Shown piece by piece: positions 1 through 5,690 of a stretch of 5,781 bases of DNA; position 1 is the first letter of the stretch; every line of letters starts with the position of its first letter. The DNA comes from Opitutia bacterium (GTDB taxonomy: Bacteria; Verrucomicrobiota; Verrucomicrobiia; Opitutales; UBA953). The translations under genes and the position numbers were made by a program. The stretch lies in the NCBI GenBank assembly GCA_021204635.1, contig JAJPZB010000107.1, positions 1-5,781 on the forward strand, in the 5' to 3' direction. The notes beneath the pieces are model-generated. The model had not been told where the DNA came from and searched no databases. It saw only the letters and a list, made by a program, of their open reading frames with translations.

Positions 1-8
1 CTCCCCCG

Positions 9-84
9 CACCAACCCAGATCCCCACCACCAACCCAGATCCCCACCACCAACCCAGATCCGTAGCATTCGCCACCACCAACCC
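9..84 (+). repeat. C-rich intergenic repeat cluster 1 (core CCACCAACCC)
   Basis: Exact copies of CCACCAACCC start at 27, 46 and 75, with a one-base variant at 8-17. Between 12 and 59 the array is a clean tandem with a 19-bp period: CAACCCAGAT recurs at 12, 31 and 50, separated by CCCCACCAC. The same core fills the other two intergenic stretches of the window, so this is a dispersed family and not a single local expansion. The array may begin upstream of the window. There are no unique spacers between units and no open frame with coding features. On the minus strand each unit reads GGGTTGGTGGTGGGG. The function is not known to me; see the findings on Rho loading and G-quadruplexes. Confidence 0.9.
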
Positions 85-100
85 GTGCGGGAACGGGGGC

Positions 101-129
101 TTGAAAACACGGGCGCCCGCGGGTAAAGT
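101..129 (+). promoter_or_regulatory. Probable sigma-70-type promoter of lpxK
   Basis: The -35 box is TTGAAA (101-106, five of six matches to TTGACA). After a spacer of exactly 17 bp comes the -10 box TAAAGT (124-129, four of six matches to TATAAT). Transcription would start near 135-137, leaving a leader of only about 11-13 nt before the ATG at 148. The spacer carries two overlapping GC palindromes, CGGGCGCCCG (110-119) and CCCGCGGG (116-123). They could be an operator or only stiffen the spacer. The lineage's consensus is an assumption borrowed from the general housekeeping sigma factor. Confidence 0.5.
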
Positions 130-147
130 CTGCTCGCACAGAGCTTT

Positions 148-1344
148 ATGCAAGCAGACAGCCAGACAACCGCGACATTTCGTTCCCGCCGCGAACAGTT
201 TCTGAGGTTTGCGACGGATGTCGTTTACGACCGGCGCACAGATGGGCGCGCGAGCGAGATTCTCGCCGCCGTGTTGAAGGTCCTTTCCGTCGTGTTTGAG
301 CGCATTGTCTTGCTGCGATTTTTCCTCTATTCCAAGCGGGTTCTGCGAAACACGCCGCTCGGTTGCAAGGTCATTGTCGTGGGAAATCTCACGGTTGGAG
401 GCACGGGGAAAACGCCTGTCGTGGAAAAAATTGCGCGGGTCATGGCAGAGCGCGGGCGCAAGGTCGCGATTCTCTCGCGCGGGTACAAATCTAAGAAAGA
501 GCCGCTTTGGCGGAGATTGTTGCGGGCGATAACGCACGGGACGCGCCCGCCACCGAAGGTTGTTTCCGACGGAAAAAATGTCTTGCTCGACGCTGCGGCT
601 GCCGGCGACGAGCCCTACATGCTCGCGCGCAACCTCGTCGCGTACGGCGTTTGCGTTGTCGTGGATCGCGACCGTGTCCACGCCGGCACATACGCGATAA
701 AAAATTTTGGCGCAGACGTGATTATTCTTGACGACGGCATGCAATATTTGCCGCTGCGAGGCTCGTTGAACCTGCTTCTCGTCGATAAGACAAATCCGTT
801 TGGGAACGGCAATCTCCTGCCACGCGGAATTTTGCGCGAGCCGATTCGCCACCTTTCCAGAGGCGATTTCATTTTCCTCACAAAATCCGACGGCGTGCCC
901 GCGCCCGAGCTCATCGCGAAAATCCGCGAAAACAACCCGAAGGCGGAAATCATCGAGTGCACGCACGAGCCGAAGCGCCTTTGCCCCGTTTTTGACGGAG
1001 AAAACATGGAGCTCGCCGAGCTCGCCGGAAAGCGCGTCGCAACATTCTCGGGAATCGCGACGCCCGAAAAATTCGAGGAATTTATCCGCCGCTACGGGGC
1101 AAAAATTTCTTACAATCGCCGCTTTCTCGACCACCACAGTTTCACGAGCGAAGACATCGCCGAGGTTTTCGACGGCGCAACTGCGGCAAAGGCAGAGTTC
1201 ATCGTCACGACGGAGAAAGACATGGTCCGCCTCGCGCGCGACTTGAAGCCGCCAATCCCGCTATATTATTTGCGATTGGAAATCGAAATTCTCTCCGACA
1301 AAGAGACTTTCGCAGCAGCGGCAACGCGCATAGCAGGAGAATAA
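148..1344 (+). CDS. lpxK: Tetraacyldisaccharide 4'-kinase (lipid A biosynthesis)
   Basis: LpxK phosphorylates the 4' position of the tetraacyldisaccharide 1-phosphate at the cytoplasmic face of the inner membrane, giving lipid IVA. The 398-residue product has the family signatures in order: hydrophobic membrane-associating helix (about 37-61), Walker A VGNLTVGGTGKTP (78-90), SRGYK (110-114), GDEPYMLA (153-160), Walker B-like LDDGMQY (194-200), GNGNLLPRGILREP (219-232), LDHHSF (327-332) and VTTEKDMVRL (353-362). By motif position, D154 and H329 match the catalytic Asp/His pair described for Aquifex LpxK (D99/H261), and D195-D196 match the Mg-binding aspartates. The usual His of DDGxQH is Tyr200 here. 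At 398 residues it exceeds the typical 310-360 because of about 36 extra N-terminal residues. The start is well supported: ATG148 is the first conventional start codon after an in-frame TAA at 124-126. No Shine-Dalgarno sequence is visible. A 5-bp inverted repeat (1336-1340/1345-1349) spans the TAA stop but lacks a T-run. Confidence 0.95.
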   Translation: MQADSQTTATFRSRREQFLRFATDVVYDRRTDGRASEILAAVLKVLSVVFERIVLLRFFLYSKRVLRNTPLGCKVIVVGNLTVGGTGKTPVVEKIARVMAERGRKVAILSRGYKSKKEPLWRRLLRAITHGTRPPPKVVSDGKNVLLDAAAAGDEPYMLARNLVAYGVCVVVDRDRVHAGTYAIKNFGADVIILDDGMQYLPLRGSLNLLLVDKTNPFGNGNLLPRGILREPIRHLSRGDFIFLTKSDGVPAPELIAKIRENNPKAEIIECTHEPKRLCPVFDGENMELAELAGKRVATFSGIATPEKFEEFIRRYGAKISYNRRFLDHHSFTSEDIAEVFDGATAAKAEFIVTTEKDMVRLARDLKPPIPLYYLRLEIEILSDKETFAAAATRIAGE

Positions 1345-1386
1345 TCTCCGCGCAGAATGCGGGGTTGGTGGTGGGGCATCGGCATT

Positions 1387-1427
1387 GTGGTGGGATTTGC
1401 GCCCACCACCAAGGCGAATCCCACCAC
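1387..1427 (+). terminator. Strong hairpin downstream of lpxK, possible terminator or 3'-end stabiliser
   Basis: Bases 1387-1400 pair with 1414-1427 over 14 consecutive positions with one G-U pair, enclosing a 13-nt loop (1401-1413). The stem begins 43 nt after the lpxK stop and is the longest inverted repeat I found in the window. No T-run follows, so it does not fit an intrinsic terminator. It could block 3' exonucleases or act with Rho. A competing pairing exists: 1365-1375 is an 11-bp perfect complement of 1402-1412, and 1364-1375 a 12-bp perfect complement of 1420-1431, so the RNA may adopt more than one fold. Confidence 0.4.
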
Positions 1428-1431
1428 CAAC
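1404..1431 (+). repeat. 28-bp exact direct repeat, upstream copy
   Basis: This segment is identical over 28 bases to 5621-5648. It consists of CACCACCAAGG, then CGAAT, then CCCACCACCAAC, so it is two repeat cores joined by a non-repetitive linker (GGCGAAT). Identity ends on both sides (C versus T before it, A versus C after it). The two copies bracket the whole autotransporter gene with its leader. The 3' half of this copy also forms one arm of the strong hairpin at 1387-1427, while the other copy lacks the partner arm. Confidence 0.9.
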
Positions 1432-1577
1432 ACGGAACGCCGCCACTGACCCGCTCGCCACCAACCCAAATTCCACCACTAAGCCAAATTCCACCACTAA
1501 GCCACTTACCACCAACCCACCGCCACCAACCCGACTTTTGGAGATTAGAATAACTTCCCGCCATGATTTGGGGAAAA

Positions 1578-1586
1578 TGCTAGACT
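1578..1586 (+). promoter_or_regulatory. Candidate extended -10 element for the autotransporter gene
   Basis: TGCTAGACT reads as an extended -10: TG, one base, then TAGACT, with four of six matches to TATAAT. It would start transcription near 1592 and give a leader of about 88 nt that includes the hairpin at 1622-1644. No convincing -35 sits at the right distance. The alternative TAGAAT at 1546-1551 matches the -10 consensus better (five of six) but also lacks a -35 and lies next to the repeat cluster. The nonamer GACTTTTGG occurs at 1533-1541 and again 50 bp on at 1583-1591, near both candidates, and could be an activator site. All of this is tentative. Confidence 0.3.
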
Positions 1587-1621
1587 TTTGGCGAGCGGGC
1601 ATTACCGTTTCAGCCTCTGTG

Positions 1622-1644
1622 GCGTCGGTCAAAGAGACCGGCGC
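1622..1644 (+). promoter_or_regulatory. Leader hairpin upstream of the autotransporter gene
   Basis: Bases 1622-1630 (GCGTCGGTC) pair with 1636-1644 (GACCGGCGC) over nine positions, one of them G-U, around the loop AAAGA. It ends 36 nt before ATG1681. No T-run follows, so it is unlikely to terminate. The stretch from hairpin to start codon is rich in C and A and poor in G, hence probably unstructured, which would help ribosome entry given the lack of a Shine-Dalgarno sequence. Roles could include mRNA stability or binding of a regulator. I do not recognise a known riboswitch class. Confidence 0.5.
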
Positions 1645-1680
1645 AAAGCCCTCTCCACGCAACCCAAAACCATAGAAATC

Positions 1681-4600
1681 ATGAATTATCCCAAATTCGC
1701 CTGCCCGCAGGCACTTTTGATAGCGGCAGGTCTGTTGTTTGCCGCCTCTGCAAGCTCGTCGCTCGCCACGCCTGTCCGCAACTACAAATCTTCGAGCGGA
1801 GACGAAATTTCCACGGAGACGACCTACACAGGAGCTTCCGGCAAAAGCTGGGGCTCGGCGTCGGAAGAATTGGGGCTTCTGCTCGGCTACTCCGAATCCG
1901 ATTATGACGAGGACGCGGGTGCGTTCGTGAAAGAATACACGAGCACGAGCGGCAACATAACGTCTCACCGCGTTTATTCATACGCTTTCGACGCGATATT
2001 CAAGCTCTCGGGCAGCGCGCAATTCACAAATTTATCCGAGATAACTTTTCTCGGCACGAAGCCCAACACGATAGAGTCCAACAACGAAGACGAGCAAAAC
2101 CCATACACGTATCGCTATTACTACCGCGACTATGCCGTCATCTCCGGCGACGCGACGTTCACGAACGCGGGAACAATTTCCATGGAGGCGGCAGGCACCT
2201 CCGAGGTTGACAACGCCATCAGCTCGTACGCGCCGCAATTCATCATCACCGACAACGGCACTCTCTACAACACCGAGACCGGCACGATTTCCGATGTCTC
2301 CGAAATTCGCCTTTTCGGCGATGGAAGCTCTCTCGTAAACGAGGGAATCATAGACGGCGACGGTCTCGCAATCTACGCGACTGGAAGCGCAAAAATCACC
2401 AATGCCGCCCACGAGGAAATTATTGAAACGGGCACGGACGAAGAGACCGGCGAATCCACCTTTGTCGTCGAAACTTCGGATCCGGGCAAAATTTCCGGAG
2501 TGGCGTCAATCAATCTTTCCGGCGACGCGTCTTTCGACAATTCCGCCCCGCTGATCGGAGATCCCGCCGACATCACCCTTTCCGACAACGCGACGTTTAC
2601 AAATGGGGAAAGCGGCTTTGTTTACGGCATCGAAGACGTCGAAATTTCCGGAAATTCTTCCTTCGTCAACAAAGGAGAAATCTACACGGAATTGCCGTAC
2701 GCCGAAATAATTCTCTACGACAATGCGACTTTCACCAACGCGGGCTTGTTGTGCGCGGGAGCACAAGACGATGACGACGATGATTCGCTTTCGCCCCAAG
2801 ATCTCTGCCTCGTGCTCGCGGGAGATGCGAGTTTTGTCAACGAATCCTCCGGCTTGATTTACGGCGAATATATCGAAATTGATCTGCTCCAAAACGCGAG
2901 TTTCACAAATGGGGGAATAATTTACGCGGACGGCGACGATATAGACGTGGAATTCGCCCCGGTCGCCGACGGAAGCGCCTCGTTTGTCAACAACGAAGTC
3001 ATGGTCGCAGACGAGTTCTATGTTTATTGGGACATCTACGCCGAGCAGGACGACGAGACAATTTCCTCCAATTCCACGGGAACATTCACCAACAACGGTA
3101 CGATTACCGCGACGACAATGGAGGTCTCGCAGGACATCGACATCAACATCCTCGTCTCCAACGCGAAAAATTTCCAAAACATGAACCCGACTGGCGTGGC
3201 GTATTTCGTCAACAACGGCACGATTATGGCGGACACGGTTTCGGTTGACAGCTACGTGGAAACCACGCTCAAACAGGGCTCGCAAATTACGGGAAATCTC
3301 GAGCTCGGGAAGGCGTCGAGCTACTATTACCGGCTCAGTAGCACGTCCGACGACACGTCCTCCGAAACGTTTTCCAGCAGAGGCACGATTGTTGCCGACA
3401 CCACCGTGCTGAACATCGTGCTGAACAGCATCGACAGCGACACTCCGCTCATCGCGGGCAATCTCACGCTCTACACAGACACGGAGTTGAATGTGAGCGT
3501 AGAAGACAATTCCAAAACGCAGGTGTATGCCGTCCAACTCTATGGCGGGGAGCTCGTTCTCTCGGAGCAAACCACGACCATTCAAAACTCGAACGATTCC
3601 GACGCAAAAACCGCCACGACCAAGGGCAAACTTCTTGCCGAAGAGGGGACGTTCACGCGCGCGAGCGACGGGAAAGTTTTCCTGTGGGAATTGGATACCA
3701 AAACCGGCGTCATCGTAGCGTTGGCGGAAGGCATCGACGAATATTTCCAAATCGACGAAACGGAGCAAGTGGCGGACATCCCCTCCACGAAAGTCGCGGC
3801 GTTTGCCTCTTCGTTAGAGACGTTCTCGGGAACAATTTCCGGCACGGGCGAAGTGCATGCGACGGCGGATTTGTCGTTCGCGGGCAACGCGGAAAATTAC
3901 TCGGGAACGACGTTTGTTGACGCCGGAACATTCACCATTGAAAAGGACGCGAAACTCGGCACCGGCAGCTACGACGTTGCGGAAGACGCAGTTTTGGCAA
4001 TTGCCGCCGAATCCGAGAGGACTTTTTCCAACGCGACAAGCGGCGACGGCAAACTGCTCGTCGGTTACGGCGCGATTGTGAGCTTTACGAAATCTGTCGG
4101 CACTGCGACGCTCGAAATCGAGAAGGACGCGCTACTGTCAGGCGGCGTCACGCTGACGCATGCAAACGCGACGCTCGTTCTCTCCGGCGACTTGGAACTC
4201 GGCGCCGGCGAGTTTGTCTCTTTCACAAACGGCGGAACGATCGTCATCGATTCTTCGGCGTCTCTGCTCCTGACTTCCGACAGCGGCTCGGAATTTACCA
4301 TTTTCTCCGGTGCGACAATTTATTCCGACGAAGAACAAGGGGTTTCGGCAGAGAAATTTCTCAGCACGTCCGATTACCTGCGCAAAGAGGCGCAAACGGC
4401 TTCCGTGATTTACGACACGAGCAACGGGCTCAGCATCACGATCATAAATTCCAACCAGGATTTGCTTTCTCGAATCAGGTTGCACGACGGTCTCGGAGAA
4501 AAATTTATCGCCGCGATTACGGGTGACGAAGATTGGGGCTTGAAGAGCGGATTCATCAACGCGAGCGAGTTGGATCCTTTTGTCAGTGCGGTTTTGAACA

Positions 4601-5589
4601 GCCCGGGCTCGGTCGGCACGGCGTTGACAACCCTTTCCCCGCTCAGCTACGCCGCGATGGTTGCGATGCCCTCGACGGCGTTTCACAACGACATCCGCCG
4701 GATCGAATCCCGCCTCGCCACTAAGCGCCTGAAAGACAGCTATTCTCAGCAATGGGGCTACATCGGCAAGGTGGATTGGGGATTTTTCGCGCAGGGGCAA
4801 ACCACGTATTTGGACAACAACGGTGGCAAGGATTCGCCGGTGTTTGACTTCGAGACCTACGGCGCTCTCGTGGGCGCAGAGGCACAAGTCGGAGATACTT
4901 TCGCGGCAGGGCTCACCGTTGCCTACGACAATGGCAAGGCAAAAATTCACAACGGTGGTGGCAGGATTGAGAGCGACAACGCGCGCGTAACCGCGTTCGC
5001 GAGTTGCCTCATCGGAGAATTGATCTTCGTCAATGCCGGCGCGCAAGTCGGCTACGGCTCATACGACATTCACCGCAAAACGGTTCTCGGCAAAGCAACC
5101 GGCGACACCGAGGGCTGGAACGCCGGCGCATTTTTAGACATCGGAATGCACATCAAGCCCTTTGACGAAGTGGGAATTTCGTTCCGCCCATATGTCGGAA
5201 TCGCCTATTTGCACTCGCGGGTCAACGATTTCTCCGACAGCAAATTCGATATCGACGCGTTCGACGGCGACAGCATGCGCACCCGCGTCGGGCTCGGCAT
5301 TTTCTGGGATTTTTATGCCGCGGGAAGCACCTGGACGCTCGGCATAGATGGCTCGTATTCGCACGATTTCTTCGGCAAAGACGTCGATATCGACGCGACA
5401 TATCTCGCGACTGGCGGTTCGTTCCGCGCGACCGCGAAGGCGATGTCAACGGACGTCTTCTCGGTCGGGCCGGTGGTGAACATCGCGCTCAACGAGAATA
5501 TCGCCCTCTTCGCAGGCTACACCTTCGATGCCGGCACAAATTCCTCGCTCTCGCACAGCGCCCACGTCGGCGTCAGCGTGAGTTTCTAA
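1681..5589 (+). CDS. Large autotransporter (type Va secretion), beta-helical passenger and C-terminal beta-barrel
   Basis: The 1302-residue protein should cross the inner membrane via Sec, insert its C-terminal barrel in the outer membrane through BAM, and expose or release its passenger. Visible parts: signal peptide 1-29 (K5, hydrophobic 11-22, likely cleavage after SSSLA); passenger about 30-980, with FxN rungs at F115, F160, F285, F306, F328, F351, F385, F408, F435, F469 and F509, commonly 21-23 residues apart, as in a beta-helix; a PATR-like segment near 715-775 (GNAENYSGTTFVDAGTF); a linker helix about 1001-1020; and a barrel about 1030-1302 ending in VGVSVSF, whose terminal Phe is the usual BAM signal. 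C358 and C376 are the only passenger cysteines and flank six aspartates (363-368). ATG1681 is chosen because the signal peptide starts there; TTG1588 in frame would put 31 polar residues before it. No clear Shine-Dalgarno sequence. No protease, lipase or named adhesin domain is recognisable, so the passenger's role is unknown; adhesion or surface structure is only a guess. Confidence 0.92.
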   Translation: MNYPKFACPQALLIAAGLLFAASASSSLATPVRNYKSSSGDEISTETTYTGASGKSWGSASEELGLLLGYSESDYDEDAGAFVKEYTSTSGNITSHRVYSYAFDAIFKLSGSAQFTNLSEITFLGTKPNTIESNNEDEQNPYTYRYYYRDYAVISGDATFTNAGTISMEAAGTSEVDNAISSYAPQFIITDNGTLYNTETGTISDVSEIRLFGDGSSLVNEGIIDGDGLAIYATGSAKITNAAHEEIIETGTDEETGESTFVVETSDPGKISGVASINLSGDASFDNSAPLIGDPADITLSDNATFTNGESGFVYGIEDVEISGNSSFVNKGEIYTELPYAEIILYDNATFTNAGLLCAGAQDDDDDDSLSPQDLCLVLAGDASFVNESSGLIYGEYIEIDLLQNASFTNGGIIYADGDDIDVEFAPVADGSASFVNNEVMVADEFYVYWDIYAEQDDETISSNSTGTFTNNGTITATTMEVSQDIDINILVSNAKNFQNMNPTGVAYFVNNGTIMADTVSVDSYVETTLKQGSQITGNLELGKASSYYYRLSSTSDDTSSETFSSRGTIVADTTVLNIVLNSIDSDTPLIAGNLTLYTDTELNVSVEDNSKTQVYAVQLYGGELVLSEQTTTIQNSNDSDAKTATTKGKLLAEEGTFTRASDGKVFLWELDTKTGVIVALAEGIDEYFQIDETEQVADIPSTKVAAFASSLETFSGTISGTGEVHATADLSFAGNAENYSGTTFVDAGTFTIEKDAKLGTGSYDVAEDAVLAIAAESERTFSNATSGDGKLLVGYGAIVSFTKSVGTATLEIEKDALLSGGVTLTHANATLVLSGDLELGAGEFVSFTNGGTIVIDSSASLLLTSDSGSEFTIFSGATIYSDEEQGVSAEKFLSTSDYLRKEAQTASVIYDTSNGLSITIINSNQDLLSRIRLHDGLGEKFIAAITGDEDWGLKSGFINASELDPFVSAVLNSPGSVGTALTTLSPLSYAAMVAMPSTAFHNDIRRIESRLATKRLKDSYSQQWGYIGKVDWGFFAQGQTTYLDNNGGKDSPVFDFETYGALVGAEAQVGDTFAAGLTVAYDNGKAKIHNGGGRIESDNARVTAFASCLIGELIFVNAGAQVGYGSYDIHRKTVLGKATGDTEGWNAGAFLDIGMHIKPFDEVGISFRPYVGIAYLHSRVNDFSDSKFDIDAFDGDSMRTRVGLGIFWDFYAAGSTWTLGIDGSYSHDFFGKDVDIDATYLATGGSFRATAKAMSTDVFSVGPVVNIALNENIALFAGYTFDAGTNSSLSHSAHVGVSVSF
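2008..3240 (+). repeat. Coding repeats for passenger beta-helix rungs (FxN-type)
   Basis: Within the autotransporter gene, a degenerate unit recurs whose protein form is roughly (S/D)(G/N)(D/N)A(S/T)F(T/V)NxGxI. The conserved Phe codons begin at 2023, 2158, 2533, 2596, 2662, 2731, 2833, 2902, 2983, 3085 and 3205, and weaker units centre on LYN (195-197), LVN (218-220) and ITN (239-241). The most regular run spacing is 21-23 codons. Later units share a longer form ending GTIxAxT at 469-479, 509-519 and, with SSR replacing the Asn triplet, 564-574. One more FTNGGTI sits at 848-854, beyond the PATR-like part. DNA identity between units is low, so they are old duplications under selection for protein fold. 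Confidence 0.8.
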
Positions 5590-5620
5590 GCCGCATCGTT
5601 GCCACCACCAACCCGGATTT

Positions 5621-5648
5621 CACCACCAAGGCGAATCCCACCACCAAC
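5621..5648 (+). repeat. 28-bp exact direct repeat, downstream copy
   Basis: Identical to 1404-1431, about 4.2 kb upstream. It begins 31 nt after the autotransporter stop codon. Given that the rest of the repeat family here varies at many positions, 28 identical bases including the non-repetitive linker GGCGAAT suggest a recent copy, gene conversion between clusters, or a constrained sub-family. Confidence 0.9.
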
Positions 5649-5649
5649 C

Positions 5650-5690
5650 CACCGCCACAACCCGCGACGGTGGCGGTGTCATTGTGGCGG
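5650..5690 (+). terminator. Alternative hairpins after the autotransporter gene, candidate transcription end
   Basis: One 5' arm can pair with either of two 3' arms. Bases 5650-5658 match 5670-5678 over nine perfect pairs with an 11-nt loop; 5652-5660 match 5682-5690 over nine perfect pairs with a 21-nt loop. The two stems share the 5' arm and exclude each other. No T-run follows either, so an intrinsic terminator is not well supported. The 60 nt before it are C-rich and G-poor, which would suit Rho loading followed by a pause at the hairpin. The inverted repeats partly arise because the C-rich family meets GTGGCGG motifs. Confidence 0.35.

Larger units (their letters stand above)
1362..1535. 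repeat. Intergenic repeat cluster 2, mixed orientation
   Basis: The cluster opens with one inverted copy, GGGTTGGTGG at 1362-1371, the only G-rich-on-plus copy in the window, followed by a partial one at 1387-1394. C-rich units then follow, with exact CCACCAACCC cores at 1458, 1509 and 1523. A perfect 18-bp tandem duplication, CCAAATTCCACCACTAAG, lies at 1466-1483 and 1484-1501. Compared with cluster 1 the units are more degenerate (CCACCACTAAG replaces CCACCAACCC) and the period is 18 rather than 19. The segment lies wholly between the lpxK stop and the autotransporter leader. Confidence 0.85.

Noticed and set aside
9..84. CRISPR-like array
   Set aside because: The units are 19 bp head to tail with no unique spacers, and no cas gene is present.
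1336..1349. Hairpin over the lpxK stop codon as terminator
   Set aside because: Only five base pairs with a 4-nt loop and no following T-run.
1362..1535. Repeat cluster as a miniature transposable element
   Set aside because: No terminal inverted repeats bounding a unit of fixed length and no target-site duplications are visible.
1600..1665. Possible c-di-GMP (GEMM-type) riboswitch because of GGCGCAAAGCC
   Set aside because: The short CGCAAAGCC likeness is not accompanied by the second conserved stem or the tetraloop-receptor layout of that class.
1385..1675. Open frame of 96 codons rich in Thr, Pro and Asn
   Set aside because: Its composition comes from the C-rich repeat with an 18-bp period, which keeps frame. 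It covers the hairpin, the promoter candidates and the leader, and has no start signal.
1588..1680. In-frame extension of the autotransporter to TTG1588
   Set aside because: It would put 31 mostly polar residues ahead of a textbook signal peptide beginning at ATG1681, and it overlaps the likely promoter and leader hairpin.
1261..1968. 235-codon open frame on the minus strand across the intergenic region
   Set aside because: It runs through the end of lpxK, the repeats and the autotransporter start. Its Gly/Val-rich middle is the translated complement of the repeats.
2506..3768. 420-codon open frame on the minus strand
   Set aside because: It is antisense to the autotransporter passenger, whose reading has a signal peptide, rungs and barrel. 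The translation is Arg/Val-rich with no domain, as expected from a GC-rich complement.
4138..5046. 302-codon open frame on the minus strand
   Set aside because: Antisense to the end of the passenger and the start of the barrel, with no recognisable motif; a shadow of the real gene.
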